8,741 nt of DNA from Desulfovibrio sp. (GTDB lineage Bacteria > Desulfobacterota > Desulfovibrionia > Desulfovibrionales > Desulfovibrionaceae): NCBI GenBank assembly GCA_031275955.1, contig JAISNZ010000251.1:1-8741 (forward strand), given 5' to 3'. Below the pieces are notes generated by a model, which worked only from the letters and a program-made list of their open reading frames with translations, was not told the origin of the DNA and made no database searches. Positions 1 through 6,436 of the stretch are shown in pieces. The translations under genes and the position numbers were made by a program. Within the stretch, counting starts at the first letter, position 1, and every line of letters starts with the position of its first letter.

Positions 1-248
1 CCCTGGCTGTCCGCCTGTTCTTTATCCTGAAGCTGTTTCTTGCGCAGGTTTCTGTCGCTTTTGGGATCAATCCTCCAGCCCACATACATGCTGGCGAAGC
101 TGATGAAGAGGCAGGAGAAAAGCCAGAAGTACAGGAACGGAAAGCCAAAAACCATCGGCTCGATGCGATTGTAGACGTTGAAGCAGAGCACCAGCAGGGT
201 GAAGGGAACGCCCACCACCAGGAGAAAGGTCGGAAGTCTGGTTTGCAT
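1..248 (-). CDS. DUF3311-type small inner-membrane protein, partial (3' end beyond window)
   Basis: Reading from ATG at 248 leftwards, the frame stays open for 82 codons to the window edge. The protein has two hydrophobic segments, about residues 7-23 and 35-58, separated by a short loop with N-R-x-E-P (27-31) followed by G-F-P-F (35-38). A basic, polar tail follows. This pattern matches my recollection of the DUF3311 family: small proteins of about 60-90 residues normally encoded directly before a sodium:solute symporter (SSS) and thought to be accessory to it. The start is chosen from a GGAGGA Shine-Dalgarno site (257-262 on plus) eight bases upstream. It is the last gene in the minus-strand series, 170 bases after the tandem nitrilase. 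Family membership is by motif only. The predicted symporter lies outside the window and is not observed. Its leader is nearly identical to that of the membrane protein at 3458-4675. Confidence 0.75.
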   Translation of the reverse strand, partial: MQTRLPTFLLVVGVPFTLLVLCFNVYNRIEPMVFGFPFLYFWLFSCLFISFASMYVGWRIDPKSDRNLRKKQLQDKEQADSQ

Positions 249-255
249 GAAGATA

Positions 256-275
256 TTCCTCCGGGTTACAGGTTG
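256..275 (-). repeat. Shared translation-leader repeat, copy 1
   Basis: This 20-base segment covers the Shine-Dalgarno site and the bases before it for the DUF3311-type gene. It matches 19 of 20 positions with 4681-4700, the leader of the large membrane protein. The similarity resumes in the first 16 coding bases (ATGCA-R-ACC-R-GACTTC in both). The two proteins are otherwise unrelated. Confidence 0.7.
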
Positions 276-333
276 GAACCATGTCTCTTTGCAATTGCCG
301 CCCGGCGGCGAGTCCGGGCCAATCCCGCGGGCG

Positions 334-354
334 CCCCGCAACACCGCTGCGGGG
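334..354. other. GC-rich stem-loop in intergenic region
   Basis: Arms CCCCGCA (334-340) and TGCGGGG (348-354) enclose a 7-base loop. A second small hairpin lies at 297-309 (GCCGCC-C-GGCGGC). Both sit in the 170-base gap between the tandem nitrilase and the DUF3311-type gene. Neither is followed by a T-run on the minus strand, so a classical intrinsic terminator is not supported. They may slow or process the transcript. Confidence 0.4.
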
Positions 355-381
355 GGCGTCAGCGCATTTTGGGTTCATCCG

Positions 382-399
382 GGTAAAGCGTACTTTGCC
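382..399. promoter_or_regulatory. Weak operator-like palindrome
   Basis: GGTAAAG (382-388) and CTTTGCC (393-399) flank a 4-base centre, pairing at 6 of 7 positions. The half-sites resemble those of the palindrome at 3301-3328 (GGTAAAAAG / CTTTTTACC) but are shorter. It lies between the tandem nitrilase stop and the DUF3311-type gene. It could be a divergent copy of the same operator or chance. Confidence 0.2.
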
Positions 400-418
400 T
401 CATGAATAGCCATCATTA

Positions 419-2245
419 TTACTTCTTGAACAACTCCAGCACAGGGGGCTGTTCGGAGATGATGATATCATACCAGTGCGGCAGCCGCATGCACACCAGA
501 TCCTTGCGCCGGACCACATTGGTCGGGTAGACGGAATCCGGGGAAGAGGATGTGTCGATGCCGCAGGTGCCGATTTCCTCTTCCGTTGCGGAGAGGATGA
601 CTTCCTGCCTGGGGAAGGCAAAGGTATCGGCCTGGAAGACTCCGCTGCGGCCGAAGCATTTGTCGCCGCCGATATAGTCGCCGACCATGTTGGCAAAGGC
701 CATATAGCAGTTGTTCTCTCCGCCGCGCACCCGCCACAGGTGCCAGTGGATGGTGCTCTGCCCCCTTGGGATCGGATAATTATGCCAGGCGTCGGTGGCG
801 CCGAGGCCATAGGGTTTGGGCGCGTTCACAGCCGAAGGGCAGCAGATCAAATCGACGCCGTTCAGGGCGAGCAGGCGGCCGGGTTCCGGGAACATGGCGT
901 CATGGCCGATTAACATGCCGATGCGGCCGAGAGGCGTGTTGACATGCGGGAAGCCCAGATCGCCGGGCGTGGCCCACCCTTTGTCCAGATCGCAGAGGTG
1001 CATTTTCCGATATTTGCCCGCCAGGCCTTCCGGGCCGATCAGCGCCGCCGTGTTGTAGAACCTGGCGCCGTCCTTTTCCACCATGCCCACCACTAAATAG
1101 AGACGGTGTTTCATGGCGCAGTCGATGAGAGCGTCCAAAGAGGGACCGGGCGCGGTTTCCGCCAGTTTTTTGGCCTGATCCGGACTGGAAGGCAGGCCGG
1201 TCAGGGTCAGTTCCGGGAAGACCACCAGATCGCTGCCCTGGGCCGCGGCCTGGGCCGCCCTGTCTTTGATCATGGCGACGTTGGCGGCGACATTGCCGGA
1301 CTGGGGACGGACCTGGGCCACGGAAATGCTGGATTTTTTGCCGGCCGGCAGGGGGTCGTAGCCGTACAGCCTGAAGAAATCAAGCGGGTTCCACAGATAG
1401 GTGTCGTGCATGATTTCCATATATTCCTTGGGCCGCCGTTCCAGATACTTGTTTCCTCCGTTGGCGAACGACTTTGCGCGCGCTTTGGCGATATCCACCT
1501 CGCCGTACATGATCTGATGGCCTTCATCCACATAGGAATTGATGGTTCCGTCGGGATTGATGAGTACGCTGCCGCCGGAGAACTGCACGGTCCGCTCCAG
1601 GCCGGTCCTGTTGCTTTCCAGCACATAACAGCCGTTGTCAAAGGCCCTGGTCAGCCAGTAGGGCGCCGGCGTTTTTTCAGCAAGCCAGTTGCTGATGTGT
1701 ACAATGACGTCCGCATTGCGCAGGCCCTGGATGCGGGCGGTTTCAATAAAATGGATGTCCATGCAGATCAACATGGCGATATTGCCGATGGGGGTCGCAA
1801 AGACCATGTGATCGAGATCCCCCTGCTTGGACCATTTGGGTTCGGCAATGTAGTCGTGGCTTTTCCTGTGCACGCCAATCACGCCGTTGGGGCCGATGAG
1901 CACAGCGGAATTGTAATAAATGTCGGTTTTGGGATCGACTTCAGGCATGCCCACGACGATCCAGCAATTGTAGCGCCTGGACAGGGCGCCGAACTTTTCC
2001 GTGGTGGGGCCGGGGACAGGTTCGACAAAGGGCTTCACTTCGGCCCGGTTATACCAGCAGTATCCTGTGGTCGCCATTTCCGGCAGGGCGATCAGTTTCG
2101 CGCCCGCTTTGGCCGCCTCCTCCACCATGGCGTACTGCTCGGCGATATTGCGCTCCTTTTCATACATCACCGCCCCGTAGTTGACGGCGGCAACTTTGTA
2201 CTTCATGAATTCCGGCCGGCTGCTGCTGCCCACTTGCACATTCAT
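419..2245 (-). CDS. Tandem-domain nitrilase-superfamily (C-N hydrolase) protein with an inactive-looking second domain
   Basis: The product is 608 residues, about twice the usual 260-320 of a C-N hydrolase, and contains two complete such domains. Domain 1 (about residues 15-280) has the full catalytic set: E56 in LPEMATTGY, K128 in HRKSH, a second Glu at E135, and nucleophile C161 in LICMD. Domain 2 (about 305-590) keeps E345 (FPELTLTG) and K414 (YRKMH), but the cysteine position is G447 (LIGHD) and the second Glu is D421. The enzyme therefore probably hydrolyses an amide or nitrile through domain 1. Domain 2 may serve as a structural or substrate-shaping half, because nitrilases normally work as dimers. 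No signal peptide is seen, so it is probably cytoplasmic. I prefer the start at 2245 over an in-frame ATG at 2281 because AAGGAG lies 8 bases upstream of 2245 only. It lies 113 bases after the single-domain nitrilase on the same strand. The exact substrate cannot be told. Confidence 0.88.
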   Translation of the reverse strand: MNVQVGSSSRPEFMKYKVAAVNYGAVMYEKERNIAEQYAMVEEAAKAGAKLIALPEMATTGYCWYNRAEVKPFVEPVPGPTTEKFGALSRRYNCWIVVGMPEVDPKTDIYYNSAVLIGPNGVIGVHRKSHDYIAEPKWSKQGDLDHMVFATPIGNIAMLICMDIHFIETARIQGLRNADVIVHISNWLAEKTPAPYWLTRAFDNGCYVLESNRTGLERTVQFSGGSVLINPDGTINSYVDEGHQIMYGEVDIAKARAKSFANGGNKYLERRPKEYMEIMHDTYLWNPLDFFRLYGYDPLPAGKKSSISVAQVRPQSGNVAANVAMIKDRAAQAAAQGSDLVVFPELTLTGLPSSPDQAKKLAETAPGPSLDALIDCAMKHRLYLVVGMVEKDGARFYNTAALIGPEGLAGKYRKMHLCDLDKGWATPGDLGFPHVNTPLGRIGMLIGHDAMFPEPGRLLALNGVDLICCPSAVNAPKPYGLGATDAWHNYPIPRGQSTIHWHLWRVRGGENNCYMAFANMVGDYIGGDKCFGRSGVFQADTFAFPRQEVILSATEEEIGTCGIDTSSSPDSVYPTNVVRRKDLVCMRLPHWYDIIISEQPPVLELFKK

Positions 2246-2277
2246 GCGTGATTCTCCTTGGTTGTTTGCGGGTATCT

Positions 2278-2303
2278 GCATCGCCGGGGCGATGCCGTCG
2301 CCC
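2278..2303 (-). promoter_or_regulatory. Two mutually exclusive hairpins in the leader of the tandem nitrilase
   Basis: On plus coordinates GCATCGCC (2278-2285) pairs with GGCGATGC (2288-2295). Alternatively GGGCGA (2287-2292) pairs with TCGCCC (2298-2303). The two structures share bases 2287-2292 and cannot coexist. They lie about 20 bases upstream of the Shine-Dalgarno site (2254-2259 on plus). The arrangement could modulate read-through or translation, but no T-run or leader peptide is evident. Confidence 0.3.
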
Positions 2304-2358
2304 GTGAGAGATCCTAAAAGGATGCCGCGCCTCCGGCAGGGGCACGGCGGGACAAAGG

Positions 2359-3240
2359 CTATCTGGGCAGAGGCTTTTCGCCGCTGCCGAGCATATCGTC
2401 ATACAGATCCGTACGCCGGTCGCGGAAGACCACATTCATCGGGTTCCAGTTCAGGCGCCTGGCTTCCATCAGATTGACCTCGGCGATGAGAATTTCTTCC
2501 TTGTCGTCGCTGCCCATGGGAGCCCTGTGCCAGCCGTCCGGCCCCATGATCACGCTCCGGCCGGGAAAACGGCAGCCGCGCTCAACGCCGATTCTGTCGG
2601 CAGCCACAACGAAGATGCTGTTACAGCCGGCATTGGTCTGCGCCAAGGCGGGGCCGGCGGTCACGGCCGGGGGGATATCCACCCAGTTGGTGGGGCAGCA
2701 GACGATATCCGCTCCCTTGCGGGCCAAGATCCGGAAATTCTCGAAGAACCACATGTCATAGCAGATCAACATGGAAATCCTGCCGATGGGCGTTTCAAAA
2801 ACCTGGAAACCCAGATCGCCGGATTCAAAAAACACCTTTTCATCGCACCAGGCATGGAGCTTCCGATGCGTGCCGAGGTAGCCGTCAGGGCCGATGAGAA
2901 TGCAGGAGTTATAGCAACGGACGCCGTCCTCGGCCAGTTCGGCGATACCGGCCACGATATACAGCTTGCGTTCCTTTGCCACTTTGGCCCAGGCCCGGGT
3001 GGTGGGGCCCTCCGGAATTTTTTCCGCCACAGCGTAAAGCTCTTCCCGGCTGTTGAACATATAGCCCGTGTTGCACAATTCGGGCAGCACGAGGAATTTT
3101 GCGCCCTTGTCGGCGGCCTCGTTGATCATTTCCAGGGAACGCCGCACATTGGCCTCTTTATAGCCGATGCGGGGCTCCATTTGAATGGCGGCCAGAGTAA
3201 TCATACTCTCGCAATTGGGAACGCGGTTTTGCTCAACCAT
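2359..3240 (-). CDS. Nitrilase-superfamily carbon-nitrogen hydrolase (amidase/nitrilase type)
   Basis: The product is 293 residues, a normal single-domain length. The catalytic residues are all visible: E54 in VLPELCNTGY, K127 in THRKLH, a second Glu at E134 before FFESGD, and nucleophile C160 in MLICYD. Members hydrolyse non-peptide C-N bonds of amides, ureides or nitriles in the cytoplasm. The specific substrate is not predictable here. The frame continues upstream to 3384, but ATG 3240 is chosen because AAGGAG (3247-3252 on plus) precedes it by 6 bases and the family's N-terminal strand (MITLAAIQ) begins at residue 13. The upstream extension runs through the palindromic regulatory region and looks non-coding. 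It resembles both domains of the neighbouring tandem protein, especially around GDLGF..TP(I/L)GRI.ML, which suggests local duplication. A 217-base structured gap separates it from the membrane-protein gene before it, so it may have its own promoter. Confidence 0.9.
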   Translation of the reverse strand: MVEQNRVPNCESMITLAAIQMEPRIGYKEANVRRSLEMINEAADKGAKFLVLPELCNTGYMFNSREELYAVAEKIPEGPTTRAWAKVAKERKLYIVAGIAELAEDGVRCYNSCILIGPDGYLGTHRKLHAWCDEKVFFESGDLGFQVFETPIGRISMLICYDMWFFENFRILARKGADIVCCPTNWVDIPPAVTAGPALAQTNAGCNSIFVVAADRIGVERGCRFPGRSVIMGPDGWHRAPMGSDDKEEILIAEVNLMEARRLNWNPMNVVFRDRRTDLYDDMLGSGEKPLPR

Positions 3241-3292
3241 AACAATCTCCTTGATCTGTTTTGAGGATCTGTTTTGGGACGCACCTTTCTTC

Positions 3293-3300
3293 CTTATATA
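3293..3300 (-). promoter_or_regulatory. Candidate -10 element for the single-domain nitrilase gene
   Basis: The minus strand reads TATATAAG here, directly beside the 28-base palindrome and about 53 bases upstream of the ATG. No -35 hexamer is found at 16-18 bases. If real, the promoter probably depends on, or is blocked by, a protein bound at the palindrome. Confidence 0.35.
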
Positions 3301-3328
3301 TGCGGTAAAAAGTACACTTTTTACCGCA
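3301..3328. promoter_or_regulatory. Perfect 28-base palindrome, probable operator
   Basis: TGCGGTAAAAAG (3301-3312) and CTTTTTACCGCA (3317-3328) are perfect inverted copies around a TACA centre. It lies 60 bases upstream of the nitrilase ATG. The matching site before the CoA-transferase (7553-7580) keeps the inner AAAAAGTnTACTTTT but not the outer arm pairing. That favours a DNA-binding site for a dimeric regulator over an RNA hairpin. No T-run follows on either strand. The cognate regulator is not in the window. Confidence 0.6.
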
Positions 3329-3421
3329 GGATCGTCGGCCGGAAAACGTGGTTTTAGGCCGACTATCGCCGCTTCGCGGCGCATCGGTCTTACGGCCGAT
3401 GTTTACTGATTTCTGCGGAAA
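3301..3421 (-). repeat. Conserved upstream module, copy 1 (nitrilase gene)
   Basis: Three segments match the region before the CoA-transferase gene in the same order relative to each gene: 3393-3421 with 7497-7525 (24 of 29 bases), 3329-3362 with 7519-7552 (29 of 34), and 3301-3328 with 7553-7580 (21 of 28). Counts are by hand. This copy has about 37 extra bases between the first two segments, including the CGCCGC-TTC-GCGGCG hairpin. It probably carries shared regulatory sites. Confidence 0.7.
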
Positions 3422-3426
3422 TCAGT
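3334..3426. other. Cluster of four consecutive stem-loops
   Basis: In order: GTCGGCC / GGCCGAC (3334-3340, 3357-3363) with inner AAAAC / GTTTT; CGCCGC / GCGGCG (3367-3372, 3376-3381); CATCGG / CCGATG (3382-3387, 3396-3401); and ACTGATTTC / GAAATCAGT (3405-3413, 3418-3426). They fill most of the gap between the membrane-protein stop and the nitrilase promoter region. The last is 31 bases past that stop and could end or stabilise the upstream transcript, though it lacks a T-run. Confidence 0.55.
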
Positions 3427-3457
3427 GAGGCGGCATTATGCGAACCTTCCGGGTCTT

Positions 3458-4675
3458 TCAGTAAGATCCCAGGAAGGGGAAGGCCATGAGCAGGTATTTG
3501 ATCAAACTGCTTACCACCAGGGTACAGAAGGCCATGGAAAAGGTGAATCCAATCATGGGATGCCAGTGGGCGGGAATGCACCGGTTCGCCATGTTGGCCA
3601 CCGGCGGGCTGAGCAGGCCGCCCAGAACGGCGGAGCAGACGATAACAAACAGGGAAGGCCCGTGCGCCAGGACAACGCCCGGCGCGACGGAAACGACGGG
3701 CACAAAGGAAGGGAAAAAATCCCCGTCGCGCCAGCCGGGCCAGTAGGCATACAGGGCGATGGCGCCGGTGATGATCTGGCAGAAGATGAGGGCGGGAAAC
3801 CAGCCTGTCCCGTAGTACGGCTGGTTGGGACTGAGCAGCCAGGTCAGCATGCTGCCGAGGATCAGGCAGGCGCCGGCGATCTCGTTGCCCACAAACATGG
3901 GTTCGGAATAGTCGGCAATCATCCGGCGGACAAAAAACTCATTGGGCCGTTCCCGTTTCATGGCCGTCACAGCCGCCGCCCCGGCGTTGTGCTCGCCGGG
4001 AGGAGGCGGCAGCTTCCGCATCCAGGGCAATATGTGACAGAGTTCAAAAACCAGGATGCCGCCCAGCCACATGCCGCTGACGCTGCCGATGACGCCGGGC
4101 AGGTTCATGGGAAGGCACACATATTGACGCAAAAACAGGGTGATGGGCACGGTGAGCAACGCGCCGAAGAAGGCCCCGGTAAGCATGTTCGCCATGCCGC
4201 CGCCGTAAAGGAGAATGACGCAGCCGGCCACGCTGACATAGGGCACAAAGGTGGGCACCCAGCCGTCCTCATTGCGCAGGCCGCCGAAAAGCAGGATGGA
4301 CAGACCCAGACTGAACACGCTGGAAGCGAACACCCAGGGCCAGAGGCCCGTGCCGTAGCAGACGGGTGTGCCGGCTTTGGGGGAACGGGCCTTGTCCAGC
4401 CTGTAGGCGATAAAGGAGCCGACCGTCACGCCAAGACCGCCCAGCAGGGTCTTGTGAAAATGCGGCTCCGTGGCGTCCCCAATCATCCACAGGAACCGGT
4501 ACAGGGCGCTGTGCTCAATTTCTTTCCACCAGAGCGCATAGTCAAAAAGGACGGAGGGAAGGGCTGACTGCACGGCCTTCATGAGAAAATACAGGATACA
4601 GCCGAACACAAGAACGGAGACAAAGGCTTTTGTGGGGCGTTCTTTCAGAAGAGAAGCCTGAAGTCCGGTCTGCAT
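3458..4675 (-). CDS. Multi-pass membrane protein with tandem internal repeat, probable transporter of unknown family
   Basis: The product is 405 residues and rich in hydrophobic segments, with roughly ten predicted membrane spans. I do not recognise the family. Two units align in the same order. Unit A spans about 63-220 and unit B about 251-405. Matching landmarks are W-M-I-G-D-A-T-E-P-H-F (63-73) with R-M-I-A-D-Y-S-E-P-M-F (251-261), Y-G-T-G at 107-110 and 288-291, and FVPYVSVA (143-150) with FVPVVSVA (324-331). Such duplications are typical of secondary transporters. The linker (about 221-250) is charged and probably cytoplasmic. An extra N-terminal span lies at about 17-37. ATG 4675 has GGAGGA 6 bases upstream. 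The gene begins 74 bases after the amidohydrolase stop, suggesting cotranscription and uptake or export of the locus substrate. That role is inference. Confidence 0.85.
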   Translation of the reverse strand: MQTGLQASLLKERPTKAFVSVLVFGCILYFLMKAVQSALPSVLFDYALWWKEIEHSALYRFLWMIGDATEPHFHKTLLGGLGVTVGSFIAYRLDKARSPKAGTPVCYGTGLWPWVFASSVFSLGLSILLFGGLRNEDGWVPTFVPYVSVAGCVILLYGGGMANMLTGAFFGALLTVPITLFLRQYVCLPMNLPGVIGSVSGMWLGGILVFELCHILPWMRKLPPPPGEHNAGAAAVTAMKRERPNEFFVRRMIADYSEPMFVGNEIAGACLILGSMLTWLLSPNQPYYGTGWFPALIFCQIITGAIALYAYWPGWRDGDFFPSFVPVVSVAPGVVLAHGPSLFVIVCSAVLGGLLSPPVANMANRCIPAHWHPMIGFTFSMAFCTLVVSSLIKYLLMAFPFLGSY

Positions 4676-4680
4676 AAAGG

Positions 4681-4700
4681 TTCCTCCGGGTTACATGTTG
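4681..4700 (-). repeat. Shared translation-leader repeat, copy 2
   Basis: This copy matches 256-275 at 19 of 20 positions, including a 15-base exact run (4681-4695) over the Shine-Dalgarno site. It precedes the large membrane-protein gene. The start codons and next codons of the two genes also resemble each other (MQTRL and MQTGL). Confidence 0.7.
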
Positions 4701-4731
4701 CCTGCGGGATCTGCGGAAAGACGCGCAAAAT

Positions 4732-4746
4732 GGCGGGGAACCCGCC
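4732..4746 (-). terminator. Weak terminator or attenuator hairpin after the amidohydrolase gene
   Basis: On the minus strand the stop codon is followed three bases later by a 6-base-pair all-GC stem, GGCGGG / CCCGCC, with a TTC loop and then ATTTTG. The T-run is only four bases, so partial termination within the operon is more likely than a full stop. Confidence 0.4.
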
Positions 4747-4749
4747 GCC

Positions 4750-6372
4750 TCAGGCCTGCCGGACGTACAGCTTTTGCCCGTCGATGAAGGTCATGTCCAC
4801 GACCACATCCCGGATCGTTTCCGGGGCAATGCTCAGAAGCGGTTCGGAGAGCACGGCGAGGTCCGCGAGCTTGCCCGTCTCCAGGCTGCCGCGCTTCTTT
4901 TCGTCAAAACTGGCATAGGCGGCGTTATAGGTGAACATCCGCAGGGCGTCGGCCACGGAGACGCGCTCGTCCGGACCGATGAGCTGGCCGGTCTGGGTTT
5001 CGCGGTTGACGGCCACATGGATGTTGAGCAGGGGGTTGGAAAAGGTCACCGGACAGTCGGAGCTTCCGGCCACGGGAATGCCCGCCTTGAGCAGGGAAGC
5101 GCTGGGGAACATGTTGCCGCCGCGCTTTTCTCCGAAGTTGCGGATATAGCCGTCCCCGAATTCATAGAGGAAGATGGGCTGGGCCGCGGGGATGACCCCG
5201 AGTTGATGAATGCGCCTGATGATCTCCGGCTTGTGCCCGACCATGGCGCAGTGTTCGATCCTGTGGCGGTGATCCTGCCTGGGGTGGGCCTTGAGGGCCT
5301 TTTCCACGGCGTCGAGGAACATGATCACGGCCTTGTCGCCCACGGCATGGGTGGTCATCTGGTAGCCGGCCTGATGGGCGCGCAGAACGATGTCGTCAAT
5401 GTATTCCTGGGTCAGGCTGAGCAGGCCGTGGTTGCCGGGGGCGCTGGCGTATTCCTCCAGCGTGGCCGCCGTGGGTCCGCTGCTGCTGCCGTCAATCATG
5501 ATCTTGATTGGGCCGAGCTTCAGGCGGTCGTTGCCGAAGCCGGTGTAGATGCCGGAATTGATATACAGGTTGGAAAAATTGGTGCTTTCCCCCACCAGGG
5601 CGAAGAGCATGGTGATGATCCGGGTCTTGATCCTGTCCAGTTCCACCGCCTTCTGAAAAGCCTTCATGCTGGGGGCGCCGTGGCCGCCCGCGTCGTGGCA
5701 GCAGGTGATGCCCTCTTTCAGGAGCATGCCGCTGACCACGGCCAGGGAATCCACCATCTCCTCCAGAGAGGGCTGAGCCGTGCTGAGAACCTCCATACAG
5801 GCGTTTTCAAACATGACCCCGTTGTTGACGCCGTTGCGCTGCCCCACGGGGCCGCCGGCCAGTTCCTTCAGGCCATCGTCCGCAGCTCCGGCATGGCGCA
5901 GGGCATTGGTGTTGAAGGCGGCGATGTGGCAGCAGACGCGCACGATCAGCACCTTGTGCTCCGGGGCGGCCTCGTCCAGATCAAAGCGGTCCGGATGGCG
6001 GCCTTCGGCCAGCTTGGAGTGATCATAGCCCCAGCCGCGAATCCAGCCGCCCTTGGGCGTGATCCTGGCCCGGGCGGCGATGAGGGCCTTGATGTCCTCA
6101 ATGGATTTGACTCCCGGAGAGCGGCAGTCCACCCCCAGCTCGTTGCCGCCGCGCACCAGGATATGCTCGTGGACGTCCGTGAATCCGGGAATCAGGCTCC
6201 TGCCCTTCAAATCAATGACCTCGGCGCCTTCCTGAAAAGACTTGGCCTCCGCGTTGCTGCCGACAAAGACAATGGCGTTGTCTTTCACCGCCAAAGCTTC
6301 GGCAATGTCGTTTCTGCGGTTGACTGTGATGACCTGGCCGTTGGTAAAAACCGTGTCAGCCCGAGAACCCAT
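4750..6372 (-). CDS. Amidohydrolase family 3 (YtcJ-like) metal-dependent hydrolase
   Basis: The product is 540 residues, the usual length for this subfamily. The N-terminal beta-sandwich part (residues 1-60, D-T-V-F-T-N-G-Q-V-I-T) leads into the metal-binding H-x-H at H68/H70 in PGFTDVHEH. Further conserved sites are K290 in IKIMIDGS, H342 in TTHAVGD, H374 in RIEHC and D439 in GSSDCPV. The C-terminus returns to the sandwich fold (GKLADLAVLSE, 500-510). The set is that of an intact TIM-barrel amidohydrolase. Relatives act on amide, N-acyl or cyclic amide bonds, but most YtcJ-like enzymes have no proven substrate. It appears cytoplasmic, with no signal peptide. ATG 6372 follows AAGGAGG by 4 bases. 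A sigma-54-type promoter lies about 50 bases upstream (6421-6436), making this the likely first gene of the minus-strand operon. Confidence 0.9.
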   Translation of the reverse strand: MGSRADTVFTNGQVITVNRRNDIAEALAVKDNAIVFVGSNAEAKSFQEGAEVIDLKGRSLIPGFTDVHEHILVRGGNELGVDCRSPGVKSIEDIKALIAARARITPKGGWIRGWGYDHSKLAEGRHPDRFDLDEAAPEHKVLIVRVCCHIAAFNTNALRHAGAADDGLKELAGGPVGQRNGVNNGVMFENACMEVLSTAQPSLEEMVDSLAVVSGMLLKEGITCCHDAGGHGAPSMKAFQKAVELDRIKTRIITMLFALVGESTNFSNLYINSGIYTGFGNDRLKLGPIKIMIDGSSSGPTAATLEEYASAPGNHGLLSLTQEYIDDIVLRAHQAGYQMTTHAVGDKAVIMFLDAVEKALKAHPRQDHRHRIEHCAMVGHKPEIIRRIHQLGVIPAAQPIFLYEFGDGYIRNFGEKRGGNMFPSASLLKAGIPVAGSSDCPVTFSNPLLNIHVAVNRETQTGQLIGPDERVSVADALRMFTYNAAYASFDEKKRGSLETGKLADLAVLSEPLLSIAPETIRDVVVDMTFIDGQKLYVRQA

Positions 6373-6420
6373 AGAGCCTCCTTATATTTTTGCGGTGGAG
6401 CGGAAATCCGCGGAGAGGGT

Positions 6421-6436
6421 TGCAAAAAGCGTTCCT
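6421..6436 (-). promoter_or_regulatory. Sigma-54 (-24/-12) promoter for the amidohydrolase operon
   Basis: The minus strand reads AGGAACGCTTTTTGCA. This matches the consensus TGGCACG-N4-TTGCA at 10 of 12 defined positions, with the required GG-N10-GC spacing. Predicted transcription start is near 6410, giving a leader of about 38 bases that contains the Shine-Dalgarno site. Transcription would need an enhancer-binding activator, for which no gene is in the window. Confidence 0.6.

Noticed and set aside
288..304. Sigma-54-like site on minus before the DUF3311 gene (TTGCA with an upstream GGG)
   Set aside because: The GG-to-GC spacing is nine bases rather than ten, and the -24 part matches poorly.
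2246..2281. Upstream in-frame ATG at 2281 as start of the tandem nitrilase
   Set aside because: ATG 2245 has AAGGAG at 8 bases. The upstream ATG has none and falls in a hairpin region.
3301..3328. Intrinsic terminator for the membrane-protein transcript
   Set aside because: There is no T-run after the stem, it is 130 bases past the stop, and only the inner core is conserved in the second copy.
3241..3384. N-terminal extension of the single-domain nitrilase to 3384
   Set aside because: It would translate the palindrome and stem-loop region. ATG 3240 has a clear Shine-Dalgarno site and fits the family N-terminus.
3301..3426. CRISPR array or insertion-sequence ends
   Set aside because: The inverted repeats differ from one another, with no regular repeat-spacer pattern, and no transposase or target duplication is present.
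3433..3446. Sigma-54-like GG-N10-GC on minus before the single-domain nitrilase
   Set aside because: The spacing is right, but only about 7 of 12 consensus positions match and it lies about 200 bases from the ATG.
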